From Oryzias latipes (taxonomy: Eukaryota; Chordata; Actinopteri; Beloniformes; Adrianichthyidae), in assembly GCF_002234675.1 (NCBI RefSeq), contig NC_019859.2, positions 15,487,002-15,551,001 of the forward strand: a stretch of 64,000 nt of DNA, in the 5' to 3' direction. Below the pieces are notes generated by a model. The model worked only from the letters and a program-made list of their open reading frames with translations. It did not search any database and had not been told where the DNA came from. How positions within the stretch are numbered: position 1 is the stretch's first letter; every line of letters begins with the position of its first letter. This document shows positions 36,101-48,100 of the stretch, piece after piece. The position numbers were made by a program, and so were the translations under genes.

Positions 36101-39100
36101 AACACACAAAGTTCACATTTTTGTAGAAAAGACCAGTATTTTGGAATGAACCAAAGATTGAAGATTTATGTAAATTTGGCAAGCTAAACGGCTTCTGTAC
36201 AGGAGACACAACACGGAGGATATCGATTGACAATGGTCTACAACCAATCAAAACATAATGTGCTGTAAAAAAGCAAAACTTACAATCACACATAAAACCT
36301 GCCAAACTGTGAGGTCATTTTGCTTGTTTCGATCGTGTGACTGGTCACATCTACAGACCATTTTTTATAGTGCAGTTGTAAAAATTTGACCTTATGTAGA
36401 CTATTAGAAGAAAACAAATCACAAGAGTTTTGGTTCGGCGTTCTTGCATTCTTTGTGTAGCTCTTTGAGATTACTTGCGTAAGGGTAGGTACTTTCTGAA
36501 CAAACTATATTTAGTAAATTGTTTTGCCAGCCGCATACTTCTGCATACATGTTTGACCTGTTAAAGATTCGTTAGAGACGTCCAGTTGTTTTTCAGCCCT
36601 GCATGATTGACGTCAGGTTGGCCTTTAGAAAGGACCATCTGCATTCTGCAGTGGCGTTAAAGGCCATATTACAAACCTTTCTGGGAACATGAGTCAAACT
36701 ACGGGTGTGTTTCAAGAACAAAGAGTCCACCTTGAACTGATATCGTCTGCGTAGGTTAAGGTGGAATCATTGAAGAGTAAACAGGTACGCCAACACGTGG
36801 TAATGAGAGAAAACTGGTTCTAAATTAAAAATAAAATGATTTAGACTAACTCTAGTTGGTCAAACGGGGGTCAGTCAGGTGTAATTGTGTTCTCAAATGT
36901 TGACCATTGATCAAACTTTTGAACTCACCGAACTTTCTGGCATCTGCAGTGTATTTGTCGTAAACATTCTGTAAATATCTGGAACGACACGGATGCAGAA
37001 AAGTCCCCAAACAGCTTAGTCATGCCCAAAACCAAAAGCTTTCTGGTGGGCCTGTTCTACCAGTTTACCAAATGCGTGACCAGTTTAATGTCTGTTTAAA
37101 GCCTCAGCCCTGTTTAATCTCCAGCAATCCGACTGTTGCCGCTGAAATCTCTGCCTCCTTCACGCCTTCAGACATCAGTCCAGGGAGGTGCTGCTGTTTT
37201 GGTCCTGACTCACTGTCTTTGTGTGGTCACATGTCTTGTTTTTCTTTGCGCCACAGAGCCATCCCTTGTGCTGTAGTTTGTTCACATGGCAGACGAGTTG
37301 ACTGATGAATGTCTGGTTTAAATGCTGGAAGGCTTGAAATCAGTAGTAGAACAGCGTGAGCATGCCACAAGAGCTACAATTTCAGTTCCAATACCAATGA
37401 ACTTTTTTGTTGTTTTTTTTTGCTCACACTCAGCTTCACAGGTAGTTTTTGTGGAAATATAGTTTCATTATCTCATCAAAGTCACGCAGAGCTCGACTCC
37501 CTCGATCTGGCTTGGGTTCTTTGGTCAAACTGAAACCAATTTTCCTAACATTTTGTGTGATTGGTATTTATTTGTTTCCATTTTTACAACTTTACAGCAC
37601 TTCCAAAGTATTTAATCAACAAAACTTCCCATAACTTATCCTTATTTTAGCTTAAAATTGCTCTAATAGGAGTTCCTGCAACTAACTGATGAATCAACCA
37701 ATCACAGGTACTAGAACAGTTGTCAAAAGAAATGATCAAATATTTAAAATGATCTTTTGTTTGCTGAATGCTCTTTGATCCTGTGCAAGTGAGGTGTTCC
37801 TCACTGCTGTCGCGCCGCTCCCTGCTATATTTGTGCCCCCATTATCAGAATTAGTCATCTGTTTTGGTGGGTGTGGGGGCTCTCACAGGGTCATTTGCCA
37901 AGACACTTTCTTCTTATCTGCAGCAGCATGAGGGCAGCTGTGACAGCTGTGTCTGCAGTTGCACGGGTGCAGGCAGAATGCAGCAAAGCATCAGCACCGA
38001 TGACATTTGTGAAACCATTTGCGGCCGTGCGGTTGGTCTCCGCTGGCATTTCTTCCTTCCTTTTTCTGACTCGAGCCGCTCTCGATCAGCCTCGCGACGA
38101 GTCGCGCCGCCGCAGAATTTCCTTTTTTCTTGAGCGGAGCAGAGAGGAAAAAAAAGCCCCAACGCTTTCGTCTTCTCCACTCGCTTCCACTTGTTTACAG
38201 GAAATCAGAATCCACTTGTTAACATGTGCTACGTCTGTGCTGGTACTTTGATCCAAAAAAAGGATTTGCTTCCAATTTTTCCCCCCATAATCCACATTTA
38301 ATGACCTATTTTTATCAGTATCAATAATATTAACGTTAGTGAAAAACACACTGCAATGACTCGCAACCCTTCTGCAGACAAAGTGCTATAAGAACTGCTG
38401 ATCTTCTAAAGTTTCTCATACTTTATGGATGTTGGAACAAGCAGACCATTTGTCATGGTCTATTCTTCTTGCTAATTAAATTTACTCCCCTTGTGTCATC
38501 TTCTCTCAGCTTTGATGAATGACTTATTTGTCTTCTGAGGGGCTCTTTTTCCCTGGAGGGACGCTCAGCAGCGGCCTGCCAAGCTGTTTAAGTTATGCAA
38601 GTGTTTCGATGGAGGGGAGGCCCGTCTATCGCCTTGTTGCTTTACCTCTTACTCTCTCTAGAGACAACATCTGTTTTTTTCTGGGTTATTCTGTTTTTCT
38701 TTTTCTTTCTTCTCCTTCCCCTCTCCCTGGCTCTCCTTTTGGCCCACAAAAAGTGTCTGAGTCAGCAGAACCCTGAGAAAAAATAGCAGAGGAAAGCTGG
38801 CCTCAGACATTCATCACGCTGTGCTGCAGAATAAAACCCCTGCACGCCGGTTTCTCCACATCTGGACCATTAGTCCGTTTTATTGTATAATTTGTGGCAG
38901 AATATGACTTGCAAAACCTTTTTTTTTTAGCTCCTGTTAAGCCATATTTCTTTTGGTAGTTTGGACGTAGAAGTCACCTTATATTTTTAAAAGGGTTAAA
39001 GGTCACGTTTGCCCCTGTGCAGGATCGTTTAAAAAAGTTTGGAACATTTCGTCACTTCCTCCAAGTTCGTTTTTGCCCAACCGCCGCATGCTTACGTGCA

Positions 39101-42100
39101 TTTACTTAAACGGTGACGCTCGTCTGTTGCACATATCCAGCCAACATAATCAGCAGTACTTATGCAAGAGGGGGTCGCATTTGTGAAGTTTTCTTCAGGT
39201 AGTGGGATCTGTTCGGCCCATTAGCGACATTTAAAGACAAAAAGCTTCTTTCATATGGAGCTGCAGCGTAATAAAACCAAATGTACCTAAAACGTACAAA
39301 CTCAGAATCTCAGAGGTCACTCAGGTCAAAGCTGGCTACACTCGTTCTGTTGTGTAGTTTACCTTTTTCACGACCAGTGAATGCACAGCGTCCTCTGATG
39401 TCAGTGATCTGTGGTAACGTCCTGATGGGATCATTAGACAACGGGAGGACAGTGAGTTCTTCCATAAGTCAGGTTGTTGTCAGGATGTTCAGTGTGTCAC
39501 GGACAGCTTCAATGAGGGTAGGTCGTTCCGTCATGCAGAGACGGGTAGATTAGGGGCGTCTTGTCTACGTCCTAGCAAACAAAGGTTTAGCTGTGCTGAA
39601 TGTTTTTTCCTCTAAAAGGTAACCAGGTTGGTGCAAATTCTCCTTCTCAATGTGGATAATAGCCCTTTTTTCCCTTTATTTTGTTCTGTTTATTCAAATT
39701 TTGTATTTAATCTCCCTTATCAACTCTTCCTTGTAACCAGAATTTTGTAATCGCAGGCTGGCTTTCTGACCTGTGAGCTTCCTCTGTGGGTAAACCCCTC
39801 GTCTTTCATTGATTTTTGAACGTGGATCAGCTTCCTCATGTATTTCACGATTGTCATGTTGGATAAATAAAATGTGTGGATGGGTTTAGGGAAACTGTGG
39901 AGAGGGAAAAAAGCAGTTTAAAAGCCAAAGAGGAGGAGTGCAGGGACGACAAGTTCACATGTATACCCAAGGCAGAGGAGGAGGAGGAGGAGGAGGTGCA
40001 GATGAAGACATTCTTAAGCACAACTGAAGACAAGAATGAGAAGCAATGGAGAGGGGGGCGGGGGGGGGGGGGGGCGGCTACAGTGTGTCAGCGTGTCAGG
40101 CTGCCTGAAATTCAGGTCAGCGGGGCAAACGCTCCAGTGTTGGAATGTAGAAACAGTAAAATTCAACGGGGAGTTCAGTCCATGCCTGGCAGACACAGAC
40201 CGAGCCCACTTCAGCTTTGCTGGGGATCTCAGCCGCCGCTTCCACCTTTGGTTGTGTCAGTTACCTTTATTTTCTTCTTTTCAATTTTTTTTAGTTGACC
40301 CAAACACAGTCAAACATTTGTGGAAATTGTTGCCGTGCAAATGAGTGAGTTCACCAGCCAGATTTTTTTTTCTTTTTTTTGCTAATTTCCAACAGCCACA
40401 AAAGAAAAAAAACATTAGATATTGATCAATAAGTCAAAAACCTCTATTGTTTGGTCACAAATAACAGTTTTTAACAAACCAGTGGCTCTATCTACACAAA
40501 AGTGAAGGATTAAATAGTTGAATTAGTTATTGTTAGATGCAAATAACTGCAAATTATTTTAGCGATCCACAAACTTGAAATTAGCATTTTCAGTTTACAG
40601 TTTATACATTTATCATTGTTTTGAAGTCTCCGATTTCGTATCATATACAACATATTACTAACATTCATGTATGTAGCACAAAGAAATCCTATTGAATTCA
40701 GGATTAAAATCACATGTTGAACTGACTGCAGCCACAATGAGTGTTTTTTGCTACAGAGTTAAAAAAAAATGTAATTGTTTTGTGTCATTTGGTCTATATA
40801 TTCTGTTTGAAACTGTTCTATTTAATCTAGAAAAGGTTGTAATCCTTTCTTTCCTCTTGCGGATTTGGTTGCAATTTGTAAATTGTCCTGCTGAAACATT
40901 TAAAACCCACTCTGATCATATTTTAAAAGTGGTCTTTTAATTATAGTTATGCTGTAAAATAAAAATAAAACATTTTTGTGGATATTTTTAGTCGGACACA
41001 GTTTCTGCATTTGAAATTTGCCTCTCAGTTGTGGGCGGGACTGTTGGCTCAGAGCAACCCCGCCCGCACTTCTCTGAGAGCTCTCTGTTTACAAGCTTTT
41101 TTTACAAAATCTATAGACATTTAAGGCTGTATGAGAGAGTCTCAGACATACTTTAACATTTTATAGTTTAAACACACAAAGTTCAAATTTTGGTAGAAAC
41201 ATTTTGGAATAAAACCAAAGATCTGATCGCAATTGACGATTTATGTAACTTTGGCAAGCTGAACGCGTTCTTGCATTCTTCGTGTAGCTCTTTGAGATAA
41301 CTTGCATAAGGGTAGGTACTTTCTGAACAAACTATATTTAGTAAATTGTTTTGCCAGCCGCATACTTCTACATACATGTTTGACCTGTTAAAGATTCGTT
41401 AGAGACGTCCAGTTGTTTTTCAGCCCTGCATGATTGACGTCAGGTTGGCCTTTAGAAAGGACCATCTGCATTCTGCAGTGGCGTTAAAGGCCATATTACA
41501 AACCTTTCTGGGAACATGAGTCAAACTACGGGTGTGTTTCAAGAACAAAGAGTCCACCTTGAACTGATATCGTCTGCGTAAGTTAAGGTGGAATCATTGA
41601 AGAGTAAACAGGTACGCAAACATGTGTTAAAGCTTACTATATGTTACACATTACCGCTGCAACAAAAATGGCGAAGAACATCGCAGCTATCCAGCTCTAC
41701 AGTTTTGAGTCAGACATCAGCTTGGTCGAACAAAAGACGGACACGGATCTAGTCGTCTATAATTGAATGCACCAGAATGGAGCTCGTGGCCCTGCCTAGC
41801 GTATTTTCTACATCACAAATACGATCTTTTTCAAATGGCTTTTTTCTCATCTGCTCCTAATTTACAACGATTTGAATAAATAAATACTCAGAAATGCAAT
41901 TTTGAGCTTAATATTCTTTATATATGTCTTCCATCATGAGAAAAACGCCACAAAAACACGTTCAAAACACAAATTTCATCAGAGTGGGTCTTTAAAGGGT
42001 TAAAGCTCCTGCATCCCACTGTGTTTTATTTCTGTAGGATCATTTTATTACAGTGAGCGTCTTAGAAATGTTGTCCGTGCTCTGCAATCTGCAAAAACTG

Positions 42101-45100
42101 TAAAAGATCTGTAAAAAGTTGTAAAACAAAAACCGCTTTCCAGTGTGCTTTCAGGTCAGTTAGTTCTCTCTGGATTTGTCAGAGTTTCCTCGTTGGTTCT
42201 TTCCTAGACTTTCAGTCAGGAGATCTTCCGGAGTGAACGGCTCAAGAAGCCTAAAAACATCTCACGCGTTTAGCAAATCATTGTGAAGGATCATTATAAA
42301 ACCCCAGCTTCTCCGTGTTGAGGGGGGGGGACGATGTGGTATTTGAACTTGCAGAACTTGCCTCCACTAGTCAGTCCAGCATTTGCAGATGTGTTCTTTT
42401 TTTGGGGTGGGGGACGGAGCAGAAGGCAGTAAAAGTGCAGGCCTGTCATTTAAGGTGGTGTTAAAGAAAAACATCTAGTGATGCACAAAGGAGCCGTTCT
42501 TCTGGCCGCAGCTCTCTGTTTGCTCGCACAGTCACCTCATGTGTTTTTGTGCGAACGCCGCAATCAGCAGGTCGCGTGAGGAGAGGACTCTGTAATGATC
42601 CATGCTCACATGGAGGGGGGGGGGGGGGGGGGGGTGAGTACACGAAAACAATCAAACGAATCCAATTACTCTGCATTCCTGAGCACGCCCAGTGGAAACC
42701 CTCATTTGTCGTGTGGTTACGCTACTACAGCGCATGAGCAGGAAAGTTCTTCCATTTCCTGTTTAATCGCCACCTAAGCGTGGATCGCTGTTGGAGTTTC
42801 TTTAGGGGTTTGTGCGCGGGGCGGCCGCTCTGCGTTCAGGTTTCTGTTTTCTGTCTGCGTGCGAAGGCAGAGTCATGTGAGAGCCGACGGGCTGCGTGTT
42901 CCTGCAGTCAGGAAAATAAGTCTGTGAACGGGGGGGGGGGGATTGTATCCGTCTGCCTCGCCTTGTAGTTGTCACAGCACACAGTGGGTGGGGCGTCCTC
43001 GATGACAGAAAACAAACACAGCCTGTCCCAGACGACTGACATTTCATATCGGCGCGATTAAAAAGCGCCTGTGTGTGTGCGTGTCGTCCCGCAGGGCGTG
43101 GGCAGCGCGGCGGACAACAGGTTCGTATTCCTGCCCTCGAACGTGGACAGAGGAGTCCTGCGGAGACGACTAATGAAGGGCCGCTGACAGATGGTGGGAC
43201 TGTCATGCTTGTCCTGCCCCGCACCTCAAACCTCCCCTCCTGTCGAAGGAACCTGCCAGCCAGATGTAGAGCCACTTTGCAGCCCCCCCCCCCCCCCCCA
43301 AAAAAAAAAAATTCCAAGGCCCCACAGCCGTGGTCGTACTCACGCAAGGAGGCCTCCCCTTTCCCCCTCATGTGGAACGTGCACGCTGTAAACACCCACT
43401 TTGAGAAATAGATTTCAGCTTAGAAATGTAACCCTTAAGATGTTTCGTCAGAATTCAAATCCTTGAGGATGACCTGTTGTTGTTTTTTTCTTCGGCTGCT
43501 CGTCGAGTCAGACCAGGGTTGTCCTGCATGCAGACTGGAAACAACAAACCCGTCGTTTCCTCTTCCTTTAAACCCAGCAGAGAAAGTGCAGAGGCTGCTC
43601 AGGCAGGACGACCCAGAACTCTTCGGCTGCGCTCCTGTCGACCCGCCCTCAGTCCGGCGAGCCGCCACTCACTGTAGTGGGAAAGCACTGCAACACGAGC
43701 ACGGAGGGCAGACCTGTTGTCTGTTGGCTCCTCAGTCACTGCAGCTCTTTGTGATCTGTCCAGGGACACTGCGTGCCCACAAGGGCAGTTCCCGTGAAAA
43801 CTTGAACGTGTACACGGAGTACCAAACCCGTTTCAGAATATTCCTGAATGTGCCCTTCTCAGGAATAGTTGCTGCACTCAGCAGTAATGGAGCAGACATC
43901 AGCAGGAATGATGGCTTTGGATGTTCTACTTTAAGCTGTGTAAAACTTTTTGACAAGAAGTCGTTTTTAGTCTTTTGGTGCTGATCTGATGATGAGAAGG
44001 GGGACAAAAAGGGAGGAAAGGCCGGAGGTCTGTCACAAATAATCCCATACAGCTCAGGACGTGGGAGCAGTGAAGTGCAGATCTGCATTTTTAGGCCTCA
44101 ATCGAGGATCCTACGCCCCCACAACAACAACAACAACAACAAGTCTTCCTCGCCCCCAAAACTCTTCCTATTTCCCCGACAAATTGGCTAGAAGGAAAAT
44201 GTGTGATTCAGAGACACGTGGTGCAGGGAGCGCACGCCGTCCTGCCCTCTCAGGGACACAACGTTCGCGTTCATCTGGTGCCACGTTCGCTCTGATAAAC
44301 ATTGCGTGAGGAGAGCCTGGCTTAAGGATAACAAACGTGAGTGAGGGAGGGTCCAAACGCCCCCGCCCGCTCCCACACAGCTCCAACTCGTCGGCGTGCT
44401 CGAGTGTGTGTGTTTGTGTTGTGGAAGGGGAAGCACATGTTGTTGTGAGGGAGCTGTCACAGACAAGCTCCAGAGTTTATTTAGGTCTCATTGATATGCA
44501 TCAAGAACACAAGAAAAACAACACTTCACTGAGGGTTTAGCCCACTTCAGGGAAAATTGAGTTTTTAACATTTTTCTGATGATGCCGGACATATAGAAAG
44601 AAAATCAGACATAAAATAGAATTTCTAAGGAATTCTTTATTTTTAATCGTCGTGAATCAAGAGCAGTTGGAAAAAGATGGTATTTGTGACATTAAAAACA
44701 CGCTGGGCGGGACTCAAGCTCCTTTCTCGGCTTCATTCTGATGCATCGACTCGTTTTCCTCATCCAAGCTGGTGTCTGACTCTAAAACTGGATTAGCTCC
44801 AATATCGCTCAGCATTTTTGTTGCACTTGTGATGCTAGGTTGGTGTTGTGAGGGTCGGTAAGCTAGCGGGTGAGAGTGCACACAAAGGGATGATGGGAAA
44901 TCAGCAGAGGCTTTTTACTCAGCCCGGTCCCAGCCACATCTCAGATGAATTTCTGATGAACTTCTGCCGCTCTGCAGAAACTATGTCTTAGAAAACGACA
45001 CAGGTTTTTAGATTTGAGCTAAAATTGGCATAATAATAATTAAAATAGCACTGGGAATGGTTTTTAAATAAATCCAAAGATGATCAGGGTGGGACTTCAA

Positions 45101-48100
45101 TGTTTTGTGACTGTGAGGTTTTCTATTTACTGTATTAAAGGCTGTAACATTACATCACATTAGCTTCTCACAAACACATCAGTCATGCCTAACTGACTCT
45201 TTTCCGTCATTCTGTGACTTTGCACATTATTTATGTTAGCATTTTAACTGTAAACACCTATTTTTAGTTATTTTCCTCCATAAATAGTTTCCATCTTTCC
45301 CAGCATGCACTGGTCAGCAGATGTTATTTGATGGCAGGATAAACTGTATGTTTGACCGTTTTAGGCGTCGCTCCTTTTGCTTCTCTCCGGGGAGACATTT
45401 CTTTATGTTTTGCTAGAAGCTAAATAAATGTTGGCGCTTTGCTTTGAAAGTGGTGAACATTCACCGGAGCTCTTTCTTGTTTTTTCGGAGTGTCAGGTGA
45501 AAAAGGTGGTGAGTGAACGTTGGGGAGGAGGGCGGAGGACGTAAGAAGGGTCTAAAACACTGAGCTCTTTAAAAGAGGGTAGTCAAGCAGAGTATTTTTT
45601 TTGGGTGGTGGTGGGGGGGAGACGCCTTGTTTTGCTTTTTATTACTAGAGAGGAATGGGGTTTGGGGTGGGGGGTGCAAGATGGTTGGCTCAAGTTACCC
45701 TTTGGATGATGTGCTGCTTGGTGTAGCTGAGCACACTGCATTCAAATACCCCCCTTTTTTTTTCCAGCGCAAGGGAAAGAAGTCACAGGCGAGCTCAGAC
45801 CGCATTCCCTTTCCCAAAACAACACCCCCCCCCCCCCCCCCCCGTGCTGCAGACCCCTCCGCTTCTTCCTGCCTGCTTCCCCTGGCCGCAGACCAAGTGC
45901 TTCATGTGGCTGGACTTGAGGCAGGTTGGGGGGCGGCCCCCGCCCTGTCCTCAGAAGACACTTGTTTTCCAGTGGGAGCAGGGTGTGTTAGTGTTGGCAG
46001 GGTGGAGCAGAGGGTTGAAGGGGTTCAGTCGGGGTCGTCCCCCCCCGAGAGAGCAGGAAATAAAAGAAAAAGAGCACTTTCACACGGCCTCTGTGCTGGA
46101 AGGCCTCTATGCACCTGTAGAGCCCAGAAGTTGTTTTAAGCCTTTTTTTTTTACGATAAATCTTCTTTCTTACATGAAAAAAACTTTTAAATAATTCAGT
46201 GACTGCAATTTAAAGGTGTAGTTTGGATTAAAAAAACACAACTGATCTTTTAGAAAACTTTTTAGTCCGATCTACTTGAGGGGGGCGTACGGTGTTTTCC
46301 TTAAGCAGAATGCAGGTGATGTCCTTCTTGGAAAATGTTGTTGTTTTTTTATTCCAAAAGGGAGCAGAGGGTAGCTGTGCTCCTCTGTGTTCCCTGCAGA
46401 GGAGATCTATCTTCCTGATTAGGTTTATTGTGGTTGGAGCTGATGGCCAGAGGAGATCTCACATTGTCGGAGCTTGTTTGCCGTTCAGCCAGAGTTAGCT
46501 GAAAGAACAAGGAAGCGCTTCACGGGTTCAGCCCGACTAAACGGGAGGACTGTAAAGTCTTTATGAATACATGTGATACCGGGACACACAGGAAGAAGGG
46601 GGGGGTTGGTTTAGAACAGTCGGGAATAAGGTCTTGGAAAGCGTCTGTAGAAAGTGGACGGGCTGGAAGATTAGCTCCGTTTAAGCCTCGCTGTCACTTA
46701 AACAAACTTAGTTTACTCGAGGATCCGGGGTTGCTGGCCTGCAGGGCTTTGGCGGGGATTTTTCTTGGGTCACTCACAGTCTGTGTCTTGGATTTGAGTC
46801 TGCAGGGGTCACTAGAGCAGATGAGAAGCTTATAGTGGTTCCCATTGGGAAAGATTATTGATCTGTACAGAGATATGAAGCCATTAGTCGGCGTGAAGCA
46901 CATTTTGTTAAGCCGTAGCGGATTCAGACCTAACTGTTTTGATAAGAAGGCATAGATGGGAGGAAAATTCATGAGAAAAATGATAAAAAAATAAACTTGC
47001 ATCATAAATTAGCAGCTTATTTCACCAAACAGATGGAAACTCAATAAAGACAGACTGATGTAAATAGTGTTTTGGTGTTTTTAAACATGTTTCTGTGGCA
47101 TTTTTCTGATGAAAAAAGGACATGTATAAAGAAAATTAAGCTTAAATTTGTATTTCTGAGTATTTCTTTATATAAATCATTGTGAATTAGGAGCAGACGA
47201 AAAAATACTGCTGGAAAAAGATGGGCGGGCCACAAGCTTCCGCTCCACTCTGATGCATCCACCAGTAGACTAGATCCATGCGCCTAAACAGAGAGCTCTC
47301 AGCAACAGGCAGAGGAATGGAGGTTTCCCATCGCCAAAAGCCCCACCCACAACTCAGAGGGGGACTCTTTATTTTTATTTTATTTTTTTACTTGTCCTGT
47401 CCAACAGCTGAGCAAACAGATGAGAGTTGAAGGCCTCTTGTGTTGTACAGATTTTACTGTTACAACATGGGGTTATGAATCTTCTGACACACGAGGAGTA
47501 TATTTGAATAAACCCCTTTTGTGATTTAGGCTAAACTTTATGTATATTGTATATATTTGTAACCGTTTATTGTTGGACCGGACATAAAAGAAGAGGAGGG
47601 AAGAAGAGAGACTGATGTTGGGGGGAGGGGGGTGAATGATGATTACAAGGGGGGGGGGGTAATAAAGCATCATAAATTATAAAGTAACAAGTTGCTGGAA
47701 GTTTATATTCATTACTGTCAGGTGTAGATGTATAATATATCTAAAAGGGGCGGGGCCTGTCCACACACACTCAAGATTTTCACAAGAAAATCATGTTGTT
47801 GATACAATTCTGACTCTTTTTATGCCCTGTGTGAGGTATTTAATGCAAGTAGGCAAACAGGGGAGGCGTCTCCCGCCATCACAACTCTCGATGTGTGGGA
47901 GACACTGCAGTGACATGACAGCACAGTTATGAAACCCGGCTGCATGCGTCTCACAGCTCTTCTGATCATTTATCGTAGCTGCAGCTCTTGGTGTTCACTT
48001 GCATTGATTGTCAGCTAAAGTTGATTTAAACAATCCCTGAAACTCCTGACCCCACTCGACCTTCTGGAGACGTGTCAAATTTAAAAAGCGAAACCCAAGC

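Noticed and set aside
39876..40298. 140-codon ORF with a Glu run
   Set aside because: The Glu run is a GAG microsatellite next to a G14 tract. Not a gene.
42802..43395. 197-codon minus-strand ORF
   Set aside because: It passes through the C17 and G12 homopolymers, has no domain or splice support, and lies in mxd4 intron 3.
43463..43984. 173-codon plus-strand ORF in mxd4 intron 3
   Set aside because: Low-complexity start and no family resemblance. An ORF of this length is expected by chance in GC-richer intron DNA.
45627..46139. 170-codon plus-strand ORF
   Set aside because: It depends on a C19 run read as poly-Pro and shows no recognisable domain.
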